Assembly: GCA_963771435.1 (NCBI GenBank)
Contig: CAVYTF010000005.1
Location: 36,514 to 100,513, forward strand
Source of the DNA: CAVYTF01 sp963771435
GTDB lineage: Bacteria; Bacteroidota; Bacteroidia; Chitinophagales; Chitinophagaceae
Direction: 5' to 3'
DNA: 64,000 nucleotides
Shown here: positions 24,209 through 35,700 of the stretch, one piece after another
Layout: every line of letters starts with the position of its first letter
Position numbering within the stretch: the first letter of the stretch is position 1
Notes under the pieces: model-generated
Told to the model about the DNA's origin: nothing
Seen by the model: only the letters and a program-made list of their open reading frames with translations
The model's database searches: none
Translations under genes and position numbers: made by a program

Positions 24209-27064
24209 TTAATGGGCTTCCAGCCAATTATCCCCTACGCCCACTTCAGCCTCTACGGGAACACCATTGGGTAATTCCATAGCGGACCTCATGTTTTCGA
24301 GGATAAGGGGCTTCAAGGTTTCGACTTCTTCTTTCAGGGCATCAAAGACGAGTTCATCATGTACCTGCAATATCATTGCAGACTTGAGATTGAGCGATTT
24401 TAGATTGTGGTGAATTTTTATCATGGCCATTTTTATCATGTCGGCGGCGGTGCCCTGAATGGGAGAATTAATGGCGTTGCGTTCTGCAAAGGCACGCACT
24501 GTGAAGTTGGCAGAGTTGATGTCTTTCAGCCAGCGCTTGCGCCCCATGAGCGTTTGAACATAGCCGTGCTCGCGCGCATAATTGATAGTGTCGTCCATGT
24601 ATTTATTGATGCCGGCAAATTCTTTTTTGTAATTATCAATGATCTCTTTTGCTTCTGTGCGGCTGATGCCCAGGTTGTCTGCAAGCCCGAAAGCCCCCTG
24701 CCCGTAAATGATGCCGAAGTTTACGCTCTTTGCTTTGTAGCGCATTTCCTTAGTAACTTCTGATGGGGCTACATTATATACTTTGGCGGCAGTTGCCGTG
24801 TGGATGTCTATACCGTTTTTAAAAGCTTCGCACATATTCGGGTCGCCGCTGATGGCAGCTACAATGCGCAGTTCTATTTGTGAATAATCTGCGCTGATGA
24901 GCACATGGTTTGCATCACGCGGGATAAATGCTTTGCGTATCTCTTTGCCCCGGTCTGTGCGGATGGGTATGTTTTGCAGATTGGGGTTGTTACTGCTGAG
25001 CCTGCCGGTTACTGCTACTGCCTGCGCATAAGAGGTGTGCACACGGCCTGTTTTGCGGTTGATCATTTGCGGCAGCGCATCAACATAAGTTGATCTTAAT
25101 TTGGTCAACTCACGGTAGGTGAGGATATCATCAGCAATGGAATGACCGCGGGCTGTGAGTTTCAGGAGGATGTCCTCGCCTGTTTGATATTGACCGGTCT
25201 TAGTTTTTTTAGCAGAGGGGTCTAATTTTAATTTCTCAAATAAAACTTCTCCTAATTGTTTTGGAGAAGAGAGGTTAAACTTTACACCTGCGGCAGCATA
25301 TACACTTTTCTCTGCAAGAGCAGCTTCCCGCTCCAACTCTTTTGAATAACTGTTCAGAAAATCGTTGTCAATTCTCACTCCTTCAAATTCCATATCTGTC
25401 AATACCTTAACCAAAGGATTTTCTACTTCGTAAAAAACCTTCTCTACTTCTTTTGTTTTTAATAAAGGATGAAGTGCCTGTTTTAGCTGTAAGGTTATGT
25501 CAGCATCTTCGGCGGCATATTCTTTTATTTTTTCTATCTCTACATCACGCATATTGCCCTGTGCCTTTCCTTTCTTGCCGATGAGTTCTTCAATATGCAC
25601 CGGTTCATAGCTGAGGTATTGCGCGCTGAGCAGATCCATGCTGCGCCTGCCTTCCGGTTCAATGACATAATGGGCAAGCATAGTGTCGTAGAGATTTCCT
25701 TTCAACTCAATGCCATACCATTTGAGCATGAGCATATCGTATTTGATGTTCTGCCCTATCCAGGTGATGGCTGGATGGCTGAATAGTAGATCAAGCTGAT
25801 CAAGTATGGCAAGCGTATTTTCTCTTTCAGGAGGGCAGGGGATATAGTAGCCGTCGCCTTGTTTATAAGAAAAGCTCAGGCCAACAAGCTCTGCATCATT
25901 TGCATCAATTCCAGTTGTTTCTGTGTCAAAGCAGATCTCTGTTTGCTGTAAGAGAGTTTCAACCAGTTCCTTTATCTTTTGTTCGGTATCAACAAGACAG
26001 TAACAATGCTCTGTGTTATTAATATTCTTGTTTGCATTAAACCCTGTCGCCACGGCTTCGGCCTCTTCATCTTCTTTTTTCAATACGATCTTTACTTCAT
26101 TCCTGCCACGGGGGACGCTTTCATTTTCAACTACATTGCCAAACAGATCTGTCTGCACGATCGTGGACGCAGTTTGAAATACATTGAAATCATCGCCCAA
26201 TATGCGTTTGCCAAGACTTTTAAATTCAAGCTCTGCAAACACATCCAGCAATTCCTGCCTGTTCCATTCCTTCAGACAAAAGTTCTCTTCATGAAACTGT
26301 ACGGGGACATTGGTAATGATGGTTGCTAATTTCTTGCTTAGAATGGCGCTTTCTTTTCCTGCCCTTACCTTTTCTCCCAGCGAGCCTTTTATATTGTCTG
26401 CATTGGCGATAATGTTTTCAAGCGTTCCAAACTCCTTTAGGAGTTTTGCCGCGGTCTTTTCGCCGACGCCTTTTATGCCGGGGATATTATCTACAGCGTC
26501 GCCCATTAACCCAAGGATATCAACCACCTGCTCCACGCGGTCAATGTCCCATTTAGCACAAACTTTTTGTGCATCCAGTATTTCCATATCGCCTCCCTGG
26601 TAGCCGGGCTTATAAATATAGACCCCCGGATGAATGAGTAACTGCCCGTAATCTTTGTCTGGGGTAACCATAAACACTTCGTAGCCCGAGTCAGCAGCCT
26701 GCCAGGCAAGCGTTCCGATAACATCATCTGCTTCATAACCATCGAGCTCCATCACAGGAATGTTGAAGCCGCGAATTATCTTTTTTATATCATCCAGAGA
26801 GACTAACAGATCTTCGGGCGCTTCCTGGCGGTTGGCTTTGTATTCAACAAAATCGGTGTGACGTTCTGTGGGTGCATGGGTGTCAAAACAAACGGCAAGG
26901 TGAGTTGGCTTTTCTTTGTTGATAAGATCGAACAAAGTGTTGGTGAAACCAAACTGTGCGTTGGTGTTTTTGCCTTTGGAAGTGATGCGGGGGTTGCGGA
27001 TGAGCGCATAATAAGCGCGGTAAATAAGCGCAAGCGCATCCAGTAAAAATAGTTTTTTAGCCAT
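24209..27064 (-). CDS. polA: DNA polymerase I
   Basis: The full-length 951-aa enzyme fills in DNA during repair and removes Okazaki primers. The N-terminal 5'-nuclease domain begins KKLFLLDALALIYRAYYALI and has GYEADDVIGTLA and GDAVDNIPGIKGVGEKTA. The 3'-5' exonuclease domain is intact, with CFDTETTGIDAND near residue 378. The polymerase domain has motif A SADYSQIELRIVAAISGD near residue 722, motif B RYKAKSVNFGIIYGQG, and motif C LQVHDELVF near 903. A TACCTTAGC box ends 3 bases before the ATG at 27064 and may be the -7 element, which would give a very short leader. Confidence 0.97.
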   Translation of the reverse strand: MAKKLFLLDALALIYRAYYALIRNPRITSKGKNTNAQFGFTNTLFDLINKEKPTHLAVCFDTHAPTERHTDFVEYKANRQEAPEDLLVSLDDIKKIIRGFNIPVMELDGYEADDVIGTLAWQAADSGYEVFMVTPDKDYGQLLIHPGVYIYKPGYQGGDMEILDAQKVCAKWDIDRVEQVVDILGLMGDAVDNIPGIKGVGEKTAAKLLKEFGTLENIIANADNIKGSLGEKVRAGKESAILSKKLATIITNVPVQFHEENFCLKEWNRQELLDVFAELEFKSLGKRILGDDFNVFQTASTIVQTDLFGNVVENESVPRGRNEVKIVLKKEDEEAEAVATGFNANKNINNTEHCYCLVDTEQKIKELVETLLQQTEICFDTETTGIDANDAELVGLSFSYKQGDGYYIPCPPERENTLAILDQLDLLFSHPAITWIGQNIKYDMLMLKWYGIELKGNLYDTMLAHYVIEPEGRRSMDLLSAQYLSYEPVHIEELIGKKGKAQGNMRDVEIEKIKEYAAEDADITLQLKQALHPLLKTKEVEKVFYEVENPLVKVLTDMEFEGVRIDNDFLNSYSKELEREAALAEKSVYAAAGVKFNLSSPKQLGEVLFEKLKLDPSAKKTKTGQYQTGEDILLKLTARGHSIADDILTYRELTKLRSTYVDALPQMINRKTGRVHTSYAQAVAVTGRLSSNNPNLQNIPIRTDRGKEIRKAFIPRDANHVLISADYSQIELRIVAAISGDPNMCEAFKNGIDIHTATAAKVYNVAPSEVTKEMRYKAKSVNFGIIYGQGAFGLADNLGISRTEAKEIIDNYKKEFAGINKYMDDTINYAREHGYVQTLMGRKRWLKDINSANFTVRAFAERNAINSPIQGTAADMIKMAMIKIHHNLKSLNLKSAMILQVHDELVFDALKEEVETLKPLILENMRSAMELPNGVPVEAEVGVGDNWLEAH

Positions 27065-27136
27065 GCTGCTAAGGTAGCGGTTTATTGTGCATTGTTAGTT
27101 ATAAGGATGCTATGTTTTAGAGAACAGAGGCGCTAT

Positions 27137-27793
27137 CTACCAAGAGGCCAAAGTGGTTACGCCGCCTTTTACGGCTTGGTCAAGTTGTACGTTTATTTTG
27201 CAGTCCAAAGGCAGCAATACATCTACACGGCTGCCGAATTTGATAAAGCCCATTTCTTCGCCCTGGGTTACCTGCTGGCCCACGGTTAGATAATTGCAGA
27301 TGCGCCTGGCGAGTGCACCGGCAATCTGTTTTATCAAAATGGCACCGTTGCCGTTTTCGACTACTACAGTATAGCGCTCATTCTCTAAAGATGATTTGGG
27401 ATGCCATGCCACTAAGTATTTGCCTTTGTAGTATTGGCAGTATTTTACTGTGCCGCTGATGGCATTGCGGTTGACATGCACATTGGCGGGGCTCATAAAA
27501 ATGCTTACCTGGAGGCGTTTGTCTTTGAAATATTCTTCTTCCATGACCTCTTCTATGACCACGATCTTGCCATCGGCGGGGCAGATGATCTTGTCCTCAT
27601 GAAGGGTTAATGCCCGGTTGGGAATGCGGAAAAAAGAGACAAGGAACAAGAATAAGCAAAGAGTGAGAATAAACAGCGCTGCTGCAATAAAAGGGAATGA
27701 GGCGTTTAAAAAAGCAAAAAACAATATGTTGATAATGATAAAAAGCAGTGCAACAGCTGCAATGGTCTTATATCCTTCTTTATGTATGGTCAT
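27137..27793 (-). CDS. psd: Phosphatidylserine decarboxylase (short type)
   Basis: This 218-aa membrane-associated enzyme converts phosphatidylserine to phosphatidylethanolamine. Two adjacent hydrophobic stretches near the N-terminus (AAVALLFIIINILFFAFL and PFIAAALFILTLCLFLFLV) anchor it. ICPADGKIVVIEE, FMSPANVHVNRNAISG and the C-terminal processing site FGSRVDVLLP follow. The Ser near residue 184 is expected to become the pyruvoyl group after self-cleavage. The short length and GS(R) site fit the soluble-loop, archaeal-like Psd class common in Bacteroidota. The partner gene pssA is not in the window. Confidence 0.93.
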   Translation of the reverse strand: MTIHKEGYKTIAAVALLFIIINILFFAFLNASFPFIAAALFILTLCLFLFLVSFFRIPNRALTLHEDKIICPADGKIVVIEEVMEEEYFKDKRLQVSIFMSPANVHVNRNAISGTVKYCQYYKGKYLVAWHPKSSLENERYTVVVENGNGAILIKQIAGALARRICNYLTVGQQVTQGEEMGFIKFGSRVDVLLPLDCKINVQLDQAVKGGVTTLASW

Positions 27794-27811
27794 GAAAAAT
27801 AATTAGAACGG

Positions 27812-27819
27812 CAAAGATA
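27812..27819 (-). promoter_or_regulatory. Putative -7 promoter box for psd
   Basis: TATCTTTG on the minus strand matches the Bacteroidota -7 consensus TAnnTTTG exactly, 19-26 bases before the ATG at 27793. No clear -33 element is seen. Confidence 0.5.
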
Positions 27820-27973
27820 AGAGAACAGGCTGCAGGAATTTTTATGGATTTGGGATGGTTCTGAAAAGGAATAAAATATAAGAACCTGTGGGCATTGATA
27901 TGAGGTTGGAAGGGGTTTATAATGGCTTAATAAGGGCATTGAGTGGGGGCCAGGTGGGCTTTGGGTGGGAGCA

Positions 27974-28021
27974 GGGTCTCTATAAGGTCTCTATAAAGTC
28001 TCTATAAGGTCTCTATAAGGG
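27974..28021 (+). repeat. 48-bp array of four 11-bp units, copy 3
   Basis: The sequence is identical to copies 1 and 2, with flanks most like copy 1 (GGTGGGCTTTG, GTGGGAGCA before; GGGAAATGATAGTTGGAAAT after). It lies in the 413-base gap between psd (start 27793) and the GH13 gene (end 28207), which holds no other recognisable feature. Confidence 0.9.
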
Positions 28022-28206
28022 TAGGGAAATGATAGTTGGAAATGGGGAAAAGAGGAGGTTGGTTGCAATATAGTTTAAAGTTGGTTGGCGACAAAACATT
28101 ATTTTTATAGCCAGAAAACACTGAATGCCTGGTTTTTTTCTCCAAACTGGTTTGTATATTGATCCGCAATGGCGCTGATCATCCATTTAATCAATCAACA
28201 ATACCC

Positions 28207-29625
28207 CTAATTGTGCAGCAAATAATACTGATAGGGTTGTAAAGTAACCTGACTTGTTGCGGTGAAGGTTGTTCCGTCTGCTGCATTTGTCCACTGTGTA
28301 TTCACCAATGCTGTTGGCGTGGTGTAGTTGATAGTTTGGTTGCGCATGTTCACGAGAACCAACACTTCGTTGGCGCCTGATGTTTTAGTGAACGCACACA
28401 CGTCTGCACTGCTGTAGGAAACCGGCGCAGCCTCTCTTACTGCCGCATTATTGGCCCTAAAACTGATGATCGCTTTGTACAATGCAGTCATAGGAATGTT
28501 GCCTGTCCAGTTTATCTTCACTGAGGTGAAAGGGAAGGTTATGGGCGTTGTCATGCCGACTTCCTGCCCATTATAAATAAAGGGAACGCTCTTGGAGAGG
28601 GCAGCTACTGCAAAAGCGGCCATAGAGCCATTGGCACCGCCAAAAAGCTGTAAGGGTGTGCCGTCAGAACCATTTACATCGTGGTTGGTGGTGTACCTGA
28701 CTATTTGCTGTGTTCCTGAAGCATCCACATAATCAGAAGTGTTCAACCCATCAATGGATATTGCAGACAGATCAGAAGAATAAATTGACTTGAGGTTGCC
28801 ATAGAAATTAAACCCGAAATTATAGTCAAAGCCGGACTGGTAATTTGCACTCCTTGAGCCTTCTGCCAGCAATAGCAATTTATGAGTGGTGATGGCTCGC
28901 AAAGTGTCTATATCCTGTGCCCAGAAATCAGAGGGGATATTGTCAGCATAGTCACACCGGAAACCATCTATATTGGCAGCATAGACCCAGTATTTCATAT
29001 CTGCTATCATTTGTATGCGCATGGATGAGTTGGTGTAATTTAATTGTGCCACATCGTTGTAACCTGAGGGGCTTACTATGTTGCCCGAACCGTCCTGTGC
29101 ATACCAGTCTTTGTGTTCGGTTATCCAGGGATTGTCCCAGGAAGTGTGATTAGCAACCCAATCCAGCATAACACTCATGTTGAGAGCGTGCGCAGCAGCC
29201 ACCAATGCCTGCAGATCTGCAAGTGTTCCAAACTCAGGGTTTACAGCGAGATAATTTTCTACACAGTAAGGCGAATTAATAGATTTTAAAACGCCGACGG
29301 GGTATATAGGCATCAGGTAAACAACATTTACCCCTAAAGCCGCAATGGAATCAAGCCTTGCCATAACCCCCTGAAAGTTTCCTCCAGAGCTGAAAGCACG
29401 GATGTTGACCTCATAGATGACCGCATTTTCAGGGCTGGGGACATTTGTGAATGGTGTACCGTATTGCGTGTAAGTGATGGTACTGTCAGGGTTTGGCGGC
29501 GTTACTACGGGGACTGTGTCAGTACCGTTATTATTGGGTGGCACTGAACTCTTGCTGCTACAGGAAACAGAAAATGCAATTACTAAAATGACCAACAGGT
29601 GTATGAAAATACCTTTTTTATGCAT
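28207..29625 (-). CDS. GH13 alpha-amylase family lipoprotein
   Basis: This 472-aa protein starts with a lipoprotein signal (MHKKGIFIHLLVILVIAF, then SVSC as lipobox), so it is probably anchored in the outer membrane. After a Pro/Thr-rich linker comes a GH13 TIM barrel: VIYEVNIRAFSSGGNFQGV, LDWVANHTSWDNPW (region I), GFRCDYAD with the nucleophile Asp near residue 222 (region II), LLAEGS with the acid Glu near 255 (region III), and TTNHDVN (region IV). A C-terminal beta domain follows (VLVLVNMRNQTINYTTP). It is predicted to hydrolyse alpha-1,4-glucans such as starch or maltodextrin. It is a monocistronic gene; no SusC/SusD pair is nearby. Confidence 0.93.
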   Translation of the reverse strand: MHKKGIFIHLLVILVIAFSVSCSSKSSVPPNNNGTDTVPVVTPPNPDSTITYTQYGTPFTNVPSPENAVIYEVNIRAFSSGGNFQGVMARLDSIAALGVNVVYLMPIYPVGVLKSINSPYCVENYLAVNPEFGTLADLQALVAAAHALNMSVMLDWVANHTSWDNPWITEHKDWYAQDGSGNIVSPSGYNDVAQLNYTNSSMRIQMIADMKYWVYAANIDGFRCDYADNIPSDFWAQDIDTLRAITTHKLLLLAEGSRSANYQSGFDYNFGFNFYGNLKSIYSSDLSAISIDGLNTSDYVDASGTQQIVRYTTNHDVNGSDGTPLQLFGGANGSMAAFAVAALSKSVPFIYNGQEVGMTTPITFPFTSVKINWTGNIPMTALYKAIISFRANNAAVREAAPVSYSSADVCAFTKTSGANEVLVLVNMRNQTINYTTPTALVNTQWTNAADGTTFTATSQVTLQPYQYYLLHN

Positions 29626-29728
29626 GGAAAGAATCTTTAGCCGGCAAGTTATAAATAAACTGTTTAATGAACCAATTAAATTGAGAAGGGAGCTTAGTTC
29701 ATGCTATAAAGAGCCGTACTATTAAAGC

Positions 29729-32700
29729 CTATTTTGGATCATTTTTTACGCTCATCGTTGGTAAATCAGCTGGCGCTTTTTCAAAACGCTGGTCTGCATT
29801 TTTAGAAATTCTTCCATTACCCAGGTCTTCGTCGGCCCTGTTGCACACGATATGCCACTGGAAAGAAACATTTGAGGCGCCACTGTTTAACTCTACCACA
29901 TCGAACCCTTTGGTTGTTTTATTGGTTACATACACGCCTTTGCAATCGCCTTCCAATTGAATAAATACGCGCAGAGGATGCTTATCGTTGATGGTTACGT
30001 TTTTGGCAAAGGAGGGGTCTATGTTAATATGTACTTTACCGTTCACCAAGGCGCCTTCCCCGTAATCTTCAAAATAAATTTCAGGGGCTTCGGGGGCGTG
30101 CAATACTACTTTGCTGTCGTCTGTTGCCTTCACTATGGTAGAAACTGTGCCGGTTCCTAAAATTTTATATTGCGTGGTTCCATCAAAATAATCAACCCTG
30201 CAAATTACGCCTGCATTATTGCAATAAACTGCCTGACTTACAGTGGGATTGGCAGCAGAGCTATAAGCAAAAACACCTGTAGTATAGCCTGTAAATGATC
30301 CACCTGAACCGCCCGCTAAAATATTAACCCCCTGATTATTGCCACCTCCTGCCACACCTGTTCCGTTTCCGGTAACTGTAGAGTACGTATTCAGCCCCAC
30401 TACCCCAAAACCTAAGCCTTGACTTACATTGCCATATATGCCAACGCCGGTTCCTCCACTGCCACTGGCTGCATTATTTATTCCTTCAACTGAAATACCA
30501 TCGCCATTACTCTGCGATCCAAGCACACTGACATCAGTTGCCGATGATGCAAACCCAAATACACCAAGGTTGATACCGGCTGAATAAGTATAACCAAGAG
30601 AACCAACTGCTGTTGCGTTGCTGCCCCGTACACCATAAGATCCAACCGTTGAGCTTGTTGTAGTGCCGTTAATGCCATTCAATGCGGCGCCTGTAACAGT
30701 AAGCATTTCTGTAGCTGAGGGTGCAGTAGTTCCAATGCCTACATTTACCTGATTGGCGCCGGTGCCGCCTAAAACTAAAGCGTTGGAAGAGCTTACTACT
30801 GAGCTATATCCTATAGCGGTAGCATTGGTTAAATTATTGGTTGCAACATTGGCCCCATAGCCAAGGACCGTATTGTTGCTGCCTGTGCTGTTAGTGGTTC
30901 CTGCACTTTCACCAATGAATGTATTTTTATTGCCGGATATATTTGATGTACCGGTGTTATCGCCAAACATAGCATTACCGGTGCCAATAGTATTTGCCTG
31001 CCCCGCCACGCTACCTACCAAAGTATTATTACCTGCTGTGGTTAAAAACCCTGCCTGGTAACCAAGAAAAGTATTAAAGGCGCCTGTTATATTTGAAGCC
31101 CCTGCATGATACCCAACAAATACATTGTCTGCAGCAGTATTATCTCCACCCGCGAAATATCCAATTGCGGTGACCCCTGAAGTAGTTGTATTATCAGCGC
31201 CTGCGCCAGCGCCTACAAAAACATTGCCGCCCCCTGTAGTGTTCAGGTTGCCGCTTAACGATCCAATAAAAGTATTGCTGGAACCTGTTGAATTGAGGCG
31301 GCCGGCATTATAGCCCGTAGCAGTGTTTTGGGTTCCGATAGTATTTGCTGCAAGGGCATTGCTGCCGACTGCAATATTCTGAATGCCATTATTTGTAGCA
31401 GTTGGCTGATCTGCAAATAGGGCTTGGTAGCCAATGGCAGTATTATCGGTATTGAATGCAGTTCCGCCGTTGGCGAAGGATTGTGTATTTAAGGTCTGAT
31501 ACCCTAAAGCAGTATTTTGGCTTCCCGAAGTATTATTAAATAAACCGCTGCTGCCTACTGAAGTATTGGATGAGCCGCTTATGTTAGCTGCAAGATTTTG
31601 GCCTCCTACCGAAGTATTATTGGTGCCGCTGGTATTTGCAAAAAGTGAAACATATCCTATGGCAGTGTTGGCGGTAAGAGTGGAACTGGATGCAAGTGCA
31701 TTGTATCCAACTGCGACATTCGCTGCACCTGTAGTATTAGCCCCTAATGCATTATCACCAATAGCAGTATTGTTAGCGCCGCTTGAGTTGCTGTTCAATG
31801 CATTTGAGCCAAAAGCAGTAATGCTTGTTGCTGTTGTTGTGCCGATATTGCCTGCGTGCCTCCCGAAAGTGGCAATGGAGTTAGCAGGATCAATATAACC
31901 GCCCAGAATATTATTTACTTTAAATTCCAGCGCCTTATTATCAGTAGTGCCTACAAAGTTGGTACCGGGGGTTGTTCCTGCATTTCCTAATGTGAGCCAT
32001 GAAGTGCTGGAACTGTTATTGCCGGCAGCAAGCATTACCCAATTGGGTGCTGCGGGGGTGCCTGCATTGTAATAATATCCGGGAACCACATTGTTTGGTG
32101 AAACACCTGCAGATGCAGTATTATAAACCAATAAACTTGTTGGCGGATTAGTTAAAGGTGCAGCAGCATTAGTGGCTGTTAAGGCTACCTGTGTGGGATA
32201 AATACCTTTGGTTGTTACGCCTGACATATCCAGCTCAGCGGCTGCATTGGGTAAAGGAGTGCCCATGCCCACATTGCCATACGCGGGGTTTAATATTGTG
32301 TTAGCAGAAGTGGTTCCTATACTGTTTATGACAATTGCACCATAGGTGCCATAAGTTGCTACAGTGGGGTCAAAATAAATATTTGCTTTTGCGGTACCGC
32401 TGCTCTCCAGGTTGATGCCGGATTGGGCGGTGGCAACAGAATTATCAATATTCACGAAAGTATTGCCTGCTGCGGTCTTTACATGCAGCGGGTTAGTTGG
32501 GATGGCGATACCAATGCCTACATAGCCATTTGTAAGGTTAAGTACGGTATTTGGGGTGGTAGCGCCCACGTTATTTATCAATACGGCACCATTTGCGCCG
32601 TAGGTTGCTGCGGTGGGGTCAAAATACATATTAGCTTTCAGAGCGCCATTACCCAGAAAATTAATGCCGGACTGAACAGTAGCTGAGGAATTATCAATAT

Positions 32701-35700
32701 TTACAAAAGTATTGCCTGCTGCAGTCTTTACATGCAATGCTGTAGTAGGGTTGGAAGTACCGATGCCTACATTACCGCCATATTCGTTTAAAGCAATAGC
32801 GTGTTTTGTTCCGGTAGGATTTGTATAATCGTATGATTCAATGCCCACATAAGATGCACCGGCTGTGGAATTATAGTTATGATAAATAGCTCCTATTGGT
32901 GCCCTTACAAAAGGAGATGTAGCAACAGTTGTAGCATCTAATTTTATTAATGCCTCATAACTAGTACTATTATACAAATTATTTCCTGCTACTTCCAGTA
33001 TAGAAGTAGGGGAAGCAGGGTTGGTGGTTGTAGAGCCGCCCATATTGATACCAAGCTGGTTGGAGCTGGTCATAAAAAGGGTGCTGAGGCTACCGTTGGT
33101 GCGAACCGTCATGCCCCCTGAACCATAATTCATATAAGTTATGTTATCCCCTCCCCGTGGAGTAAGGAAAAATTCATAAGTGCCACCTGAATTTGCAACC
33201 TGCCAGTTGGAATTGTTATCATTAGATAAAAAAGTATTGCTGCTGCCTGCTTTTAAAGAAACTAAAGCATTGCCCAGTTGAGTTGTGGTGCCTATTCCCA
33301 CGCCGCCACCGCTGAATACACGCATTCTTTCAGTAGCAGCCGTCCTTGTTACGAAGTCAGTTGCGTCGGTAGTGCCTATATAATTAGTTGCAGAGCTGGT
33401 TCCCGCATTTCCTAATGTAAGCCATGAAGTGCTGGAACTGCTGTTACCTGAAGAAAGCATTACCCAATTTGGTGCGGCCGGAGTGCCTGAATTATAATAA
33501 TACCCCGGTGTTACATTGTAAGGGGCAGTACCTGTAGTTGCAGTGTTATAAACCAGCAAACTGGTAGGAGGACTGGTTAAGGGTGCTGCAACATTAGTGG
33601 CTGTCAAGGATACCTGTGTAGGGTAAATGCCTAAAGTGGTGCCACCTGACAGGTCAAGAATGGCTGCAGCGTTAGGCGTAGCTGTCCCGATACCAACATT
33701 TACTGCATTAGCACCTGTCCCTCCTAAGATAAAAGCGTTAGATGCGCTCACAACAGCATTAGCGCCGATAGCCGTTGCATTGGTAAGCGCGGCTCCCCCC
33801 GCGTTAGCAGAAAAGCCTACAAAAGTATTATTTGCACCTGTTGCGTTGGTAAGTCCTGTATTATAGCCTATTGCCGTATTCCCTGTGCCGGTCGTATTGG
33901 CTGATAAAGCGTTACTGCCAACAGCAATATTTCGAATACCGTTAGAAGTGGCAGTAGGTTGATCTGAAAAAAGCGCTTCGTAACCAACAGCAGTATTATC
34001 TGAATTATATGCAGTGCCCCCGTTAGAGAAAGATTGCGTGAACAAACTTTCGTACCCTATTACAGTATTATTGTTTGCCGTTGTATTATGTATAGCTGTG
34101 CCGGACCCTACTGAGGTATTAAATGAACCAGTTGTATTAAATTCAAGGTTCAGGCCACCTACAGCAGTATTTTGGGCGCCACTGCTATTTGAAAAAAGTG
34201 AGCCATAGCCTAAAGCTGTATTCTGGGTAGCGTTGCTTTGGCTAAGTGCATTATACCCAATTGCTGTATTTGCGGCACCGGTTGTATTTGCCCCCAGCGC
34301 ATTATCGCCAACAGCAGTATTATTTACCCCGCTTGAATTGCTTTTTAAAGCATTTGAGCCCAAAGCTGTAATGCTTGTGGCAGTAGTAGTGCCTATATTG
34401 CCCGCATTCCTGCCAAACGTAACAATAGAATTGGCGGGATCAATATAACCGCCGAGTAGATTATTAACCTTAAACTTCAGTGCATTATTATCCGTAGTGC
34501 CTATAAAATTAGTAGATGGGTTTGTTCCTCCATTTCCTAATGTCATCCATGCAGTGCTTCCATTATTATTTCCTGCCTGGATCATTACCCAGTTAGGTGT
34601 GGCAGGAGTGCCTGCATTATAATAATACCCGGGGATCACATTGTTTGGAGAAGTACCTGTGGTTGCTGTGTTATAAACTAATAAACTGGTGGGAGGTGTA
34701 GTTAAAGGCGCGGCAGCATTAGTGGCGGTCAACGCTACCAGTGTAGGGTAGAGCCCTAAAGTAGTGCCGCCGGAGAGGTCAAGAATAGCTGCAGCATTTG
34801 GTGTAGTTGTCCCGATGCCTACATTTACTGCATTCACGCCCGTGCCTCCTAAAACCAAAGCGTTGGAAGCGCTAACAACAGCATTAGCGCCAATTGCTGT
34901 TGCGTTGGTAAGGGCGGCCGAGCCTGAATTAGCTGAATAGCCTACAAAAGTATTATTTGAACCTGTAGTATTGGTTCCCCCTGTATTATAGCCTACCCCT
35001 GTATTGTTATAACCATTAGTATTGGTAGAAAGGGCAAGCATACCGACACCGGTATTTTGAATCCCGTTCGCAGTAGTAACAGGCTGGTTTGCATATAGTG
35101 CCTCAAACCCGATAGCAGTATTATTTGCAGCATAAGCAACCCCCCCGTTTGAAAAGTTTTGTGTATATAAACTATTGTAACCAACTGCAGTATTATTGTT
35201 TGCCGAGCTATTGCCCTCCAGCGCATTATAACCTAATGCTGCATTATAGTTCCCTACCGTATTATTATACAGCCCGCTATAGCCAACAGCAGTATTATCC
35301 ACACCGCTAGTATTTGTAGTTATAGCATAATCACCAATAGCAGTATTTGCGGCGCCGCTTGTGTTCTTCTTTAATGCATTTGCGCCAATAGCTGTAATGC
35401 TAGCTGCTGTTGTAGTGCCAACATTGCCAGCTAATTTCCCGAAAGTTGTAATATCAAAAGTGGGGTCAAGATAACCGGCAAGCGTATTATTTACTCTGAA
35501 TTTCAACCCATTTGCATCAGTGGTCCCTACAAAATTAATATTGGCATTGGTGCCCCCGTTCCCTAATGTGAGCCAGGAAGTGCTGAAATTATTATTACCT
35601 GCCAAAACCATTACCCAATTAGGTGCCGCAGGGGTGCCTGAATTATAATAATAACCCGGTACAACATTGTTTGGGGAAACGCCTGCGGTAACCGTATTAT

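Noticed and set aside
15681..28021. The 11-bp tandem arrays as CRISPR
   Set aside because: Units are contiguous without spacers, are identical at three loci, and no cas gene is present.
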